Shown: one piece after another, positions 32,634 to 41,373 of the stretch
Layout: the number at the start of each line of letters is the position of its first letter
Position numbering within the stretch: the stretch's first letter is position 1
NCBI GenBank assembly: GCA_023394415.1
Contig: JAEXAR010000002.1
Span: forward strand, 1 to 59,718
DNA from: Bacteroidota bacterium
GTDB lineage: Bacteria; Bacteroidota; Bacteroidia; Flavobacteriales; Weeksellaceae
DNA length: 59,718 bases
Reading direction: 5' to 3'
Made by a program: the position numbers and the translations under genes
Notes under the pieces: model-generated
The model's input: the letters and a program-made list of their open reading frames with translations, nothing else
What the model was told of the DNA's origin: nothing
Database searches by the model: none

Positions 32634-34145
32634 CTATCTTACATCTTGCATCAGTTTTTTCACGAACGGAGATATCAAAATCAGTACCACACCTGCAATT
32701 ACGGCATATAAACCAAGTTGTTTGTAGCCTTCGGTGTAAGCAATTAAAGCGTCTATATTAGATGAGCCTTCTTTTGCAGTTGCCATATTTGCACCGATAA
32801 TTCCTGCAACATATTGACCGTAAGCAGAAGCCAAAAACCACATTCCCATCATCATTCCCTGTAATTTTTCAGTGGAAAGTTTCGTCATAATCGATAAACC
32901 GATAGGAGAGAGACACAATTCCCCAAACGTGATGACCAATAATGCAATTGTGAAAATATTTAATGAAGTAATTCCTTGAGCGTTGGCGAAAAATTTTGTG
33001 GCAAACAACACATAATAACCTAAACCAAGGAAAATGAATCCAAGTCCGAATTTAATTAAAGTATTCGGTTCCAGTCTCCTTTTGCTGAGCCAAATCCACA
33101 GTAAACCAACTAAAGGTGCAAGGAAAATAATGAAAAATGCACCACCGGAGTTATTCACACCATTGGGATCCAGACCTAATAAATCTTTATTCAAATTATT
33201 GGCTGCAAAAATGCTTAACGAACCTCCTGATTGTTCATAAATTCCCCAAAAAAGAATTGAAAAAACGATGAAAACTAAAGCAGCCCACAGTTTTTTTCTT
33301 TCAGAATCATTCACTTTCGTCATCTCGTAGAATAGGTAAATGAGTGTTAAAGGTCCAACTGTCCACATAAAATAATCGGTGTATTGTGGAACAGAAACCA
33401 TTACCATAATGAGTGGAACAAAAATTAGTGATAGAACATAAACGCCGTATTCTTTCCATTTTTCGAGCGCAACTTTTGTTCCGTCTGTCAATATTTTTTG
33501 TGGTGCTAAACCAATAGGTCCTAAACTTCTCTGTGTAAAAATAAAATTGATTAATGAAATCACCATTACAATGGCAGCTAATCCGAAAGCGACATTCCAT
33601 CTTTTATCTTCCGGAATTACAGAAGAGAGCATTTCTCCTTTTCCGATCGCAATACACAAATACCCACCTAAAAGTGCTCCTAAATTAATTCCCGCATAAA
33701 ACAGTGAAAAACCTGCATCCGTTCTCGAATCTCCATTTTTATAAAGTTTTCCCACCATTGTGGAAATATTTGGTTTGAAAAATCCGGTTCCAACTACGGT
33801 AAATGCAATTCCTAAAAAGAAAAAATTGTGCGGATCGAAAGCGAGAATCAAACTTCCTACAATCATCAACAATCCACCCCAAAAAAGTGATTTTCTAAAT
33901 CCCAAGATTTTATCGGCAAAAAGTCCTCCTACAAATGTAAAGGCATACACAAACGCTTGCGTTGCACCATACTGAAGGTTGGCTTTTTCATTATCAAATT
34001 TTAACTGGGAAATCATAAAAAACACGAGCATTCCTCGCATTCCGTAGAAGCAGAAACGTTCCCACATTTCGGAGAAGAAGAGTGACCATATTTGCTTTGG
34101 ATATTTACCTTTAAAATCCTGTATTTGTTCGAGAGTTAAATCCAT
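32634..34145 (-). CDS. POT family proton-dependent oligopeptide transporter, first
   Basis: The 503-residue MFS carrier has the POT signature near the N-terminus (FFSEMWERFCFYGMRGML, with the ExxERF element) and FKPNISTMVGKLY with RTDAGFSLFYAGINLGALLGG. It is predicted to have 12-14 membrane helices. POT carriers import di- and tripeptides with protons. It is the first of three such genes in a row, each separated by its own terminator, so they are likely transcribed independently. Confidence 0.92.
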   Translation of the reverse strand: MDLTLEQIQDFKGKYPKQIWSLFFSEMWERFCFYGMRGMLVFFMISQLKFDNEKANLQYGATQAFVYAFTFVGGLFADKILGFRKSLFWGGLLMIVGSLILAFDPHNFFFLGIAFTVVGTGFFKPNISTMVGKLYKNGDSRTDAGFSLFYAGINLGALLGGYLCIAIGKGEMLSSVIPEDKRWNVAFGLAAIVMVISLINFIFTQRSLGPIGLAPQKILTDGTKVALEKWKEYGVYVLSLIFVPLIMVMVSVPQYTDYFMWTVGPLTLIYLFYEMTKVNDSERKKLWAALVFIVFSILFWGIYEQSGGSLSIFAANNLNKDLLGLDPNGVNNSGGAFFIIFLAPLVGLLWIWLSKRRLEPNTLIKFGLGFIFLGLGYYVLFATKFFANAQGITSLNIFTIALLVITFGELCLSPIGLSIMTKLSTEKLQGMMMGMWFLASAYGQYVAGIIGANMATAKEGSSNIDALIAYTEGYKQLGLYAVIAGVVLILISPFVKKLMQDVR

Positions 34146-34174
34146 TGATAAAAATTTGATTAACGAAAATAAAA

Positions 34175-34200
34175 AAAACCACCGAATAATCAGTGGTTTT
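34175..34200 (-). terminator. Terminator between first and second POT genes
   Basis: AAAACCAC (34175-34182) and GTGGTTTT (34193-34200) form a stem with a 10-base loop and a T-run on the minus strand, between 34145 and 34220. It ends the second POT transcript. Confidence 0.7.
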
Positions 34201-34219
34201 AGAATATCAACTATCAGAT

Positions 34220-35716
34220 TTAGTGAATTCCTTTCATAAACTTATTTAAAATTGGGGAAAGCAAGAGTAATGCTGCACCGGATCCAATCATTAGATAAGT
34301 GATGAAAGGATATAAATCAAAGTTGTATTTTGTTAAAATCTCCTCAAGTGTTGCTGCAAAGTAATTTCCTAATGCGAAACTTGCCATCCAAACACCCATC
34401 ATAATGGAGGTAATTTTGCCTGGAGATAGTTTTGTAACCATTGATAGTCCGATTGGAGACAACATTAACTCTCCAACAGTTAATAAAACATAAACCACCA
34501 CTAACCACATAGGACTTACCAGATTTCCTCCTTGAGCGTTGTTGTTGGCTTGTGTCATTATAAAAAATGCCAGTGCACCGATGAACATAGCCAGTGCAAA
34601 CTTCACCGGAGTTCTTGGATTCAGTTTCTTTGCAGCTAATTTCACCCAAAGAATAGAAAAAAGTGGTGCCAAAGTTACAATGGCAATAGGATTAATATTT
34701 TGAAACCATGTAGTTGGAATCTCGAAACCGCCTACAACTCTATTGGTATTTTCCTGTGCGAAAAGGTTGAAGGTTCCACCTGCCTGTTCAAAACCTGCCC
34801 AGAAAACGATGTTGAAGAAAGCTAAGATTAAAATTACAAAAACCCTGGTCCATTCTGTAGATCCATTGGTTCCTTTAAAAATGGATAATGCTATAAATCC
34901 ACCGCCTAAAATTCCTAAAATCCATACCATTATAGTATGAACCGTATCTGAAGTCATATTCCAGATGTACATTACTACAAATACAAAAACTACGTTTGCA
35001 ATTGTATAAATAATGACATCGCGCCAATCTTTTGGCTGCAATTGAGTAATTCCTTTTTCTACGTAACCTGGTGGAAGTCCTTTATCTTCTAAAGTGTGTC
35101 TTCTAAAATAGAACCAAAGTACGCCAATCAGCATTCCTACACCTGCAGCCAAATATCCGTAAGGCCAACCAACTTTTTCACCTAAAGTACCGGCAACAAA
35201 CGGCGATAAGAAAGCACCGATATTAATCCCCATATAGAAAATAGTAAAAGCACCGTCTTTTCTAGGATCATCGTTGTCGTAAAGGTCGCCTACGATTGTA
35301 GAAATGTTTGGTTTGAAGAATCCGTTTCCAAGAATAAGCACTCCTAAACCTAAATAGAAGAAGTGTTTGCGTGTTTCTAAATCGCCTAATAAATCAAGGG
35401 AAGAACTTGCTGCCAACATGAATTGTCCTATTGCCATTACAAGTCCCCCAATTAAGATGGATTTTCTTTGGCCAAGCAATTTATCTGCAAACCAACCTCC
35501 TAAAATTGGTGTTAAATAAACAAGTGCTGTAAAAATTCCGTAGATTTTTAAAGATTCTGCACGGTCTAAACCGAAGCCACCTGTAGCAAGTTGTGCTGTA
35601 AGGAAAATCGTTAAAAGAGCTCTCATCCCATAATAAGAAAAACGCTCCCACATTTCTGTGAAAAATAGGGAATAGAGTCCCTTCGGATGTCCTTTTGTTG
35701 GTTGTACTGTATCCAT
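34220..35716 (-). CDS. POT family proton-dependent oligopeptide transporter, second
   Basis: The 498-residue carrier keeps the N-terminal FFTEMWERFSYYGMRALL element and FKPNISTIVGDLYDN with RKDGAFTIFYMGINIGAFLSP. It is closer in pattern to the first POT gene than to the third. Its separate terminator suggests its own promoter. Specificity among peptides cannot be read from the sequence. Confidence 0.92.
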   Translation of the reverse strand: MDTVQPTKGHPKGLYSLFFTEMWERFSYYGMRALLTIFLTAQLATGGFGLDRAESLKIYGIFTALVYLTPILGGWFADKLLGQRKSILIGGLVMAIGQFMLAASSSLDLLGDLETRKHFFYLGLGVLILGNGFFKPNISTIVGDLYDNDDPRKDGAFTIFYMGINIGAFLSPFVAGTLGEKVGWPYGYLAAGVGMLIGVLWFYFRRHTLEDKGLPPGYVEKGITQLQPKDWRDVIIYTIANVVFVFVVMYIWNMTSDTVHTIMVWILGILGGGFIALSIFKGTNGSTEWTRVFVILILAFFNIVFWAGFEQAGGTFNLFAQENTNRVVGGFEIPTTWFQNINPIAIVTLAPLFSILWVKLAAKKLNPRTPVKFALAMFIGALAFFIMTQANNNAQGGNLVSPMWLVVVYVLLTVGELMLSPIGLSMVTKLSPGKITSIMMGVWMASFALGNYFAATLEEILTKYNFDLYPFITYLMIGSGAALLLLSPILNKFMKGIH

Positions 35717-35795
35717 ATTGTAATTGTTAATTTTATGTTAAGAGCAAATATACTTTTTTTTGTGTATTGAGCAAGGTTTTCAGAATTAAATTCAA

Positions 35796-35828
35796 CAAAA
35801 AATCGCAGATAGAGCCTGCGATTTTTCT
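35796..35828 (-). terminator. Terminator after the third POT gene
   Basis: AAAAATCGCAG (35798-35808) and CTGCGATTTTT (35816-35826) form an 11-bp stem with a short loop, followed on the minus strand by T/A-rich sequence. It lies about 25 bases past the third POT stop codon. Confidence 0.75.
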
Positions 35829-35851
35829 TTTTTTTAGGGTTTATTCAAAAA

Positions 35852-37522
35852 TTAATGACCTTTTTCTTTCATAATTCTGTTCAGCCTTTTCAGCATAGAA
35901 AGTCCAAGTAAAGTTGCGAAGATGAGTAAAGCAAAATTCACAAGGAAATAATTCGCTTTGTTATCATAATCGTACCAAGTACTTGCTAAAATTCCGGAAA
36001 GTTTGTTACCAACAGAGTTTGCCAGGAAGAAACCACCCATCATCAGTGCAGTAATTCTCGCCGGAGAAAGTTTTGATACAAAAGACAATCCCATTGGTGA
36101 AAGGCATAACTCACCAATGGTAATGACGCCATAAGAAGCTACCAACCACCAAGGAGAAACTTTCGTTGCACCGTTATCTCCTGCATACACTGCCCAAACC
36201 ATTACGAGACAAGAAAGCGCCGAAATAAATAATCCCAATACAATTTTTGAAGGTGTTAAAGGTTCCTTTCCGCGTCTTCGCAGGAACATCCAAAAACCTA
36301 CAATGACTGGTGTAAGAACAATTACCCAAAATGGATTGATCGATTGGAATAATTCTGTATTGTAGAGAAATAATTTTTGATCAGAGCTCGCTTCAAGGGT
36401 TGCCTTTTTTTCTGGTGAAATATTTTTGAAATAAACATTTTTTCCGATGGCTTTTACAGGCTCTCCGTTTTCATCTTTTTTTGCACGAAACTCCTCATCA
36501 TAAACTGATATTGGTTCTTTGCTGTCAGCGTAATCTAAACCTTCAACCATGTAGATGGATTCTAAAGGTTTTTCTGCTGATGCCGGTACACTTCGGTCTG
36601 TATAATAATTAGCCCAACGTGTTAATGCTGTACCATTTTGCTTAAATACAGCCCAGAAGAACATGGAAATTAAAAATATAGAAAGTAACGCTCCAATCGC
36701 AGGTTTTTCTTCGGGATTGGATTTAAAATAAAGTCTTACGTAGAAGTAAATCACAGGAATTGTTGCGAAAATAAATGCATCTGTACTATCGCTTCCAAAA
36801 ATATTTCCGGGGATAAACCATCCTATAGCACCAGCAATAATTGCAGGCAGGAAAACTTTAACCAATATTTCTGATAGTTTGGTATCACCTTCCTGTTGAG
36901 GTTTCATCTCTGCAGCTTGCTTATAATGTTTTAACCCAATTGTAAAAATAACCATACCCAGCAACATACCGACACCGGCTGTGATAAATGCTGGTCCCCA
37001 ACCGTATTTGTTTCGCATATAAGCTGCGATAATATTACAAATAAAGGCACCAATATTAATTCCCATATAGAAAATATTGTAACCCGAATCTTTATTGGCT
37101 TTATAAGGCTCTTCGGAATATAAATTTCCTAAAAGTGTTGAAATCGTAGGCTTAAAAAAACCATTTCCAATAATAATTAAGCCTAAGGAAACATAAAACA
37201 AGGTCATTTCTTTGAACAGTCCAAGCCCAATATATCCAGCAGCCATCAATAAACCCCCTAAATAAATAGATTTGATGTATCCTAAAACACGATCTGCAAG
37301 AAAACCACCGAGAAACGGCGTTAGATAAGTTAAGGCGATGTAAGTTCCAAAAATGTCGTCAGCAGATTTATCGGGGATGCCAAGTCCTCCTCCAACTCCC
37401 GTAGGTTCAATAAGATATAAAACAAAAATTCCTAGAATAAGGTAATAACCAAAACGCTCCCACATTTCTGTGAAAAACAAATAAGGAAGTCCTTTTGGAT
37501 GTTTAGCAGTCGATTTCTCCAT
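35852..37522 (-). CDS. POT family transporter, third, with a periplasmic insert
   Basis: I start it at ATG 37522 (MEKSTAKHPKGLPYLFF), 556 residues. An upstream TTG is less likely. It retains ExxERFGYY (LFFTEMWERFGYYLILGI) but lacks the Gly that usually follows. It also has an additional soluble segment of about 90 residues between late helices (from WANYYTDRSV to FLYNTELFQSINPFWV). Such an insert is known in some Bacteroidota POT proteins. It lies 46 bases downstream of the LytTR response-regulator gene on the same strand and could share its transcript. Substrates are unknown. Confidence 0.88.
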   Translation of the reverse strand: MEKSTAKHPKGLPYLFFTEMWERFGYYLILGIFVLYLIEPTGVGGGLGIPDKSADDIFGTYIALTYLTPFLGGFLADRVLGYIKSIYLGGLLMAAGYIGLGLFKEMTLFYVSLGLIIIGNGFFKPTISTLLGNLYSEEPYKANKDSGYNIFYMGINIGAFICNIIAAYMRNKYGWGPAFITAGVGMLLGMVIFTIGLKHYKQAAEMKPQQEGDTKLSEILVKVFLPAIIAGAIGWFIPGNIFGSDSTDAFIFATIPVIYFYVRLYFKSNPEEKPAIGALLSIFLISMFFWAVFKQNGTALTRWANYYTDRSVPASAEKPLESIYMVEGLDYADSKEPISVYDEEFRAKKDENGEPVKAIGKNVYFKNISPEKKATLEASSDQKLFLYNTELFQSINPFWVIVLTPVIVGFWMFLRRRGKEPLTPSKIVLGLFISALSCLVMVWAVYAGDNGATKVSPWWLVASYGVITIGELCLSPMGLSFVSKLSPARITALMMGGFFLANSVGNKLSGILASTWYDYDNKANYFLVNFALLIFATLLGLSMLKRLNRIMKEKGH

Positions 37523-37568
37523 AAAATTCAAATTTCCCAAAAATAGGATTTTTAATTTAATATGAAAA

Positions 37569-38324
37569 TCATTCCAGCCATTTTCTGAATTCTGCTGTAG
37601 AAGATGCGCTTGTAATAAGAGCAGTCTTATAGTTTTTTAGCCTTATAGAAAGCCTATCGCCAAAATAGGGCTCTATTTTTTCGATGAAATTAATATTCAC
37701 AATTTCGCCGCGGTTGATTTGAAAAAATTCTTTTGGATTCAGTTCAGTGATGAGTTCCGAGAGTTTTCCCCGAAATTCGTTGGGTTTTCCATTTTCATCG
37801 ATGGCAGTGAGTTTTCCTTCGTTGGAAAGTATACAAGCAATATTTTTTGTAGTAAGAATGGTAATTTCTGCGTTGTTTTTTACGACAATTCGCTCTTTAT
37901 AAGATTTTCCGTGGATGATTTCTGAAATTTTGTTCCAATCGAGAGTGGATGGTTTTTCTTTTTGATAAAGATTTTCAAATTTTTCAAGAGCAGCAGATAA
38001 TTTTTTGAAACTGATGGGTTTCAGCAAATAGGCAATTCCATTGACTTCAAAAGCATTTTGATAAAAATCGTTGTAAGCCGTGGTGAAAATAATAGGACAA
38101 GTAAAAACATTTTTTTCTAAAAGTGAAAACACATTTCCATCCAACAATTCAATGTCAGAAAACACCAAATCCAAGGTTTTTTCATCATTATTTTCCAACC
38201 AAATTTTTATTTCTTCTTTGCTTTTGCAATGAGCGATAACTTTGATTTCCTTGCTGTAAGATTGCAGATGTTCCTTCAACAAATCAGCGTTCAGTTGTTC
38301 GTCCTCTATGATTAAAACTTTCAT
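37569..38324 (-). CDS. LytTR-type response regulator
   Basis: The 251-residue protein has a receiver domain (acidic pair Glu7-Asp8, phosphoacceptor Asp57 in LVFSDIELLDG, Lys in LLKPISFKKL) and a C-terminal LytTR DNA-binding domain (about 145-251, KERIVVKNNAEITIL, then FQINRGEIVNINFIEKIEP). These regulators bind direct repeats upstream of their targets. Its partner kinase is the gene upstream. A nested palindrome (38349-38501) lies between them. The third POT gene follows closely. Confidence 0.93.
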   Translation of the reverse strand: MKVLIIEDEQLNADLLKEHLQSYSKEIKVIAHCKSKEEIKIWLENNDEKTLDLVFSDIELLDGNVFSLLEKNVFTCPIIFTTAYNDFYQNAFEVNGIAYLLKPISFKKLSAALEKFENLYQKEKPSTLDWNKISEIIHGKSYKERIVVKNNAEITILTTKNIACILSNEGKLTAIDENGKPNEFRGKLSELITELNPKEFFQINRGEIVNINFIEKIEPYFGDRLSIRLKNYKTALITSASSTAEFRKWLE

Positions 38325-38348
38325 ATCTTTTTAAACTTATAATTGATT

Positions 38349-38501
38349 TAAAACGCAAAGATTTTTAATGATTTAAAATAAGTTAAGGAAGCAAAGAATG
38401 CGAATTTATTCGCATTGAAGAGTTCGCTTAATCTTCCCGATTAATCGGGAAATCTTTGCTTGCTAAAAAATTTCTCAAAATAAATTAAACTTTGCGTTTT
38501 A
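38349..38501. repeat. Nested palindromic repeat element (MITE/REP-like)
   Basis: The outer arms are perfect 12-base inverted repeats, TAAAACGCAAAG (38349-38360) and CTTTGCGTTTTA (38490-38501). Inside is a second pair, AAGCAAAG (38389-38396) and CTTTGCTT (38454-38461). Two hairpins are enclosed: AATGCGAA-TTTA-TTCGCATT (38397-38416) and the 18-base palindrome TTCCCGATTAATCGGGAA (38434-38451). Together they could fold into a branched structure. The element sits between the kinase and regulator genes and has no coding capacity. Confidence 0.7.
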
Positions 38502-38506
38502 TGAAA

Positions 38507-39502
38507 TTAGATAATCGGAATTTTTACAAGGTGTTCATTTTCAGAAATTTGTGTTTCGATGTTTTTACCGAATTCAATTTCGTAGCGTCTTTTTAAATAT
38601 TCATTCCCGATGCCGTTACTTTTGGTAAAATCGACTTTTCTTAATGGATTTTTGATGATGATTTCATTATTGTTTCTAAAAACCTCAATCATTAAAGGTT
38701 GATTTTCGCTTGCAGCATTATGTTTGATAGCATTTTCTACACATAACTGTAATGAACAAGGCAAAACGAAACCATTTTTATCATCTATGTAAATCTTGCA
38801 TTCATAAGCGTTTCCAAATCTTGCATTCATTAAATGCATATAATTTTCCAAAAAACTGATTTCTTCGGCGATAGAAACTGCATTTTCCTGATTGTGTTTC
38901 AAATAATAACGATAGACTTCTGAAAAACTATCCATAAAATCATCCACTTTTTCAGGATTTTTCTTTACCAAACCACTTAAAACACTCAAATTATTAAACA
39001 AAAAATGAGGTTCTAAATTTTGTTTTAAAAGATTTGCATTCAGTTGAATTTTTTCGTTTTCTAATCGTTCAATATTGATTTCCAAATCTTTAGAATGAGC
39101 AAAATACAAATAGGCAATCGTATAAGCACTGATGTAAAGGTGTGAAGTGATGAACGAGGTGACGATATTTCCAATCAACATATTCACACTTGTGGAAAGT
39201 CCGTTGATGAGGTTTCTTTCAAAAAGAAAAAATAAAGAAGTAAATATTGAAAAAATAAAAAATGAAACTAAAAATGTAAGAATTGCTCTTTTTCCTTTGC
39301 TGAATTGATGTAAAATTTTCCAAGCAATAACGGTACTTATCAGCGATAGAACGGAATTGATAAAAATAAAAATATGCAATCCCAAACTGTAAAAATCTAA
39401 ATCCCCAAACTTTCTCATAATATAGAGAACATAGGTTTGAACAGTGTTTACAAGGATTAAACCTAATAAAACGAGTGCAATATTCTTAAAATTAAGTTTC
39501 AT
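38507..39502 (-). CDS. LytS-type sensor histidine kinase (His_kinase family)
   Basis: The 331-residue protein has four predicted N-terminal membrane helices (about 8-28, 40-62, 73-93, 108-134) and a cytoplasmic His_kinase domain with His166 in NLEPHFLFNNLS. A degenerate ATPase domain follows (CVENAIKHNAASE as N box, NGIGNEYLKRRY as glycine-rich part). LytS-type kinases signal to LytTR regulators, here the gene downstream across the palindromic repeat. It belongs to a likely transcript with the 245-residue gene and the broken hydrolase upstream. Confidence 0.92.
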   Translation of the reverse strand: MKLNFKNIALVLLGLILVNTVQTYVLYIMRKFGDLDFYSLGLHIFIFINSVLSLISTVIAWKILHQFSKGKRAILTFLVSFFIFSIFTSLFFLFERNLINGLSTSVNMLIGNIVTSFITSHLYISAYTIAYLYFAHSKDLEINIERLENEKIQLNANLLKQNLEPHFLFNNLSVLSGLVKKNPEKVDDFMDSFSEVYRYYLKHNQENAVSIAEEISFLENYMHLMNARFGNAYECKIYIDDKNGFVLPCSLQLCVENAIKHNAASENQPLMIEVFRNNNEIIIKNPLRKVDFTKSNGIGNEYLKRRYEIEFGKNIETQISENEHLVKIPII

Positions 39503-39536
39503 TTTTTAAAAGTATATAAAATTGTTGATTTAAAAA

Positions 39537-40274
39537 CTACTTGGTTGTCGTTTCCATTATCAAAAAATCCTTCACTTCGCCTTTTTCATTCATTGTTTGG
39601 ATTTTCGGTTCGCCTTTTTCGTTCACATAAATCATCAGTTTTGGTTGTCCGTTTTTATCATTGATGAAAAGTCCTTGCGAATCGCTTCCTTTTCCTAAAA
39701 AAAGAAGGTTTTTAGAACCATATTTCTGGCGAATTTCCCTGATTTTTTGTTTTCTTTCCTTTTCATCGGCAATTTTCTCTGCATCTTTCAGCATTTTTGA
39801 ATATTGTGTAAGATTGACTTCATCCGATTGATAGTCATTAACAATAAAACCTCGAGAAGAATAGGATTTTCCGTCTTTATAAGTTTCGGAATTTAAGATT
39901 TGCAACACTTGGTCGTTTTTGTATTTATCGTAGGTTAAAGACATTCCACTGGTGATGGTTCCGTCTTTCTTTTTATCTGAAGCATACACGAAACCGCCAC
40001 ATTCATCGCCTTCATCGTTAAAGAAAATCATTCCGGCCTGTCTTTCGCGTTTTTCCCAATCTTTGCCGTCCATTCTTCCGGAATGTTGCAGTTCTTTGTT
40101 GGAAATTACCATTCTGATGGTGCCATCTTTTTCAATTACATTAATTCTTTTGACATTAATTTCATCAAAATTTTCAATTTTCTTTTCTAATCTAAAAGAA
40201 TTCAATAAAGTAAAACCTGTAAAAGTTACTCCTAATAACACTAAACCTAAAGGCATTTTAACTGTTGATTTCAT
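39537..40274 (-). CDS. Conserved membrane-anchored protein of unknown function
   Basis: I do not recognise this 245-residue protein. One N-terminal membrane helix (about 8-25, PLGLVLLGVTFTGFTLL) anchors an extracytoplasmic part. That part has repeated short beta-rich motifs: KDGTIRMVISNKELQ, then GLFINDKNGQPKLMIYVN and NEKGEPKIQTMNEKGEV, which look like tandem small sheets. It lies directly before the LytS-type kinase gene (34 bases) and after the broken hydrolase, suggesting an accessory role for this signalling operon. The conserved-looking GKNQPKL-type repeats deserve a structural prediction. Confidence 0.7.
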   Translation of the reverse strand: MKSTVKMPLGLVLLGVTFTGFTLLNSFRLEKKIENFDEINVKRINVIEKDGTIRMVISNKELQHSGRMDGKDWEKRERQAGMIFFNDEGDECGGFVYASDKKKDGTITSGMSLTYDKYKNDQVLQILNSETYKDGKSYSSRGFIVNDYQSDEVNLTQYSKMLKDAEKIADEKERKQKIREIRQKYGSKNLLFLGKGSDSQGLFINDKNGQPKLMIYVNEKGEPKIQTMNEKGEVKDFLIMETTTK

Positions 40275-40301
40275 TTTAATAATTTTTTGATTGTTTATTT
40301 T

Positions 40302-41198
40302 TTATTTGCTTAATGCTTTTTCGAGTTCTTCTTTAAAATGTTCAGGTTCATCGCTCCAGACATTATGACCGGAATTCGGAATGACTTTGAGATCAATGGA
40401 AGGATAATTTTTGATATTTTCCGAATAGGTAGTGCTGCCAAAATCCATAAAATCGTATTCGCCATTGATGATGGTTATTTTTCCGTGTTTGTTCATCGCA
40501 TCGCGTTAGCCACTCTTTGATTATAGTAAGCCATTCCGCCTTTGAAGTTTTGCAGGCTTTTATTTAACTGATAAGAATTTACCGAAGCAAACTGAATCTT
40601 CCATTTACGTGTGGCTTCTCTCGGCGAAAGATTTTGTTTTTTTTCATAAGGCTGAAGCAAATCTTTTACTTATTTTTCTTTCCATCAAAAATTTTACCTG
40701 TTCGTTCTGGCGCTTGGTGAAAACATCGTCCGCAGACTTTGCTACCGGTGTAATTGCGCCGACCAATACCATATTTTTCACCATTTCGGGATGCTGTTTT
40801 AGAAATTCCATTCCCACAAGGGTTCCCATGGAATGACAAAGAAGTTTTGCCCTCTTGATGTTTAATGCTGTCATCAGCGTTTCGATATCGCCTACATTTT
40901 TATCGAATGTCAGGTATTTTTCAGGAGCCGAAGGTTGGGACATCAATGAACTGCGCTGATCGTAAAAAACAAAATGGAACCGATCTTCCAAACCCTTTGT
41001 CGCATCCAACATATAATCGTGGTTGGCTCCAAATCCGCCGTGTAGCACAATGACAGTGTCTTTAGATGTAGAAAGAGATTCTTTTACATAAATTCTTAAA
41101 CTGTCTTTTGTATTAAAGTACCATTCTTCATATTTGTTTTGTTGTGCGGAAAAAAGTGTTACAAAAAAGAAGCAAATAATTTGAACTAAAACTTTCAT
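40302..41198 (-). pseudogene. Secreted alpha/beta hydrolase, broken by two small insertions
   Basis: The gene begins with a signal peptide (MKVLVQIICFFFVTLFSAQ) and a hydrolase fold: IVLHGGFGANHDYML, FYDQRSSLMS, nucleophile elbow LLCHSMGTLVGMEF. The frame ends at 40644 after about 184 residues. An extra base in an A-run (40664-40667 on the plus strand) breaks it. Without it, translation would continue KDLLQPYEKKQNLSPREATR through GGMAYYNQRVANAM. A 5-base tandem duplication CATCG/CATCG (40494-40503) then causes a second shift before NKHGKITIINGEYDFMDFG, which carries the catalytic Asp, and IPNSGHNVWSDEPEHF, which carries the His. All parts of the gene are still recognisable. Confidence 0.82.
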
Positions 41199-41318
41199 AA
41201 TATTTTGTTTTGATTTGTTAATTTATAGGACAAATGTATTTCGCTATATTCCTGATTGAAATAGCTTTTAAATGAACTGAGGAAAAACTAAAATGAATTA
41301 TGTATTTTATAAAATAAA

Positions 41319-41346
41319 AAAACCACTCAAAATTTTTGAGTGATTT
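41319..41346 (-). terminator. Terminator of the DPP IV gene
   Basis: CACTCAAAA and TTTTGAGTG pair within 41324-41342, followed on the minus strand by a long T-run. It lies just after the DPP IV stop at 41374. Confidence 0.75.
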
Positions 41347-41373
41347 CCTTGTTATTCTTGGTCTTCTAATTTT

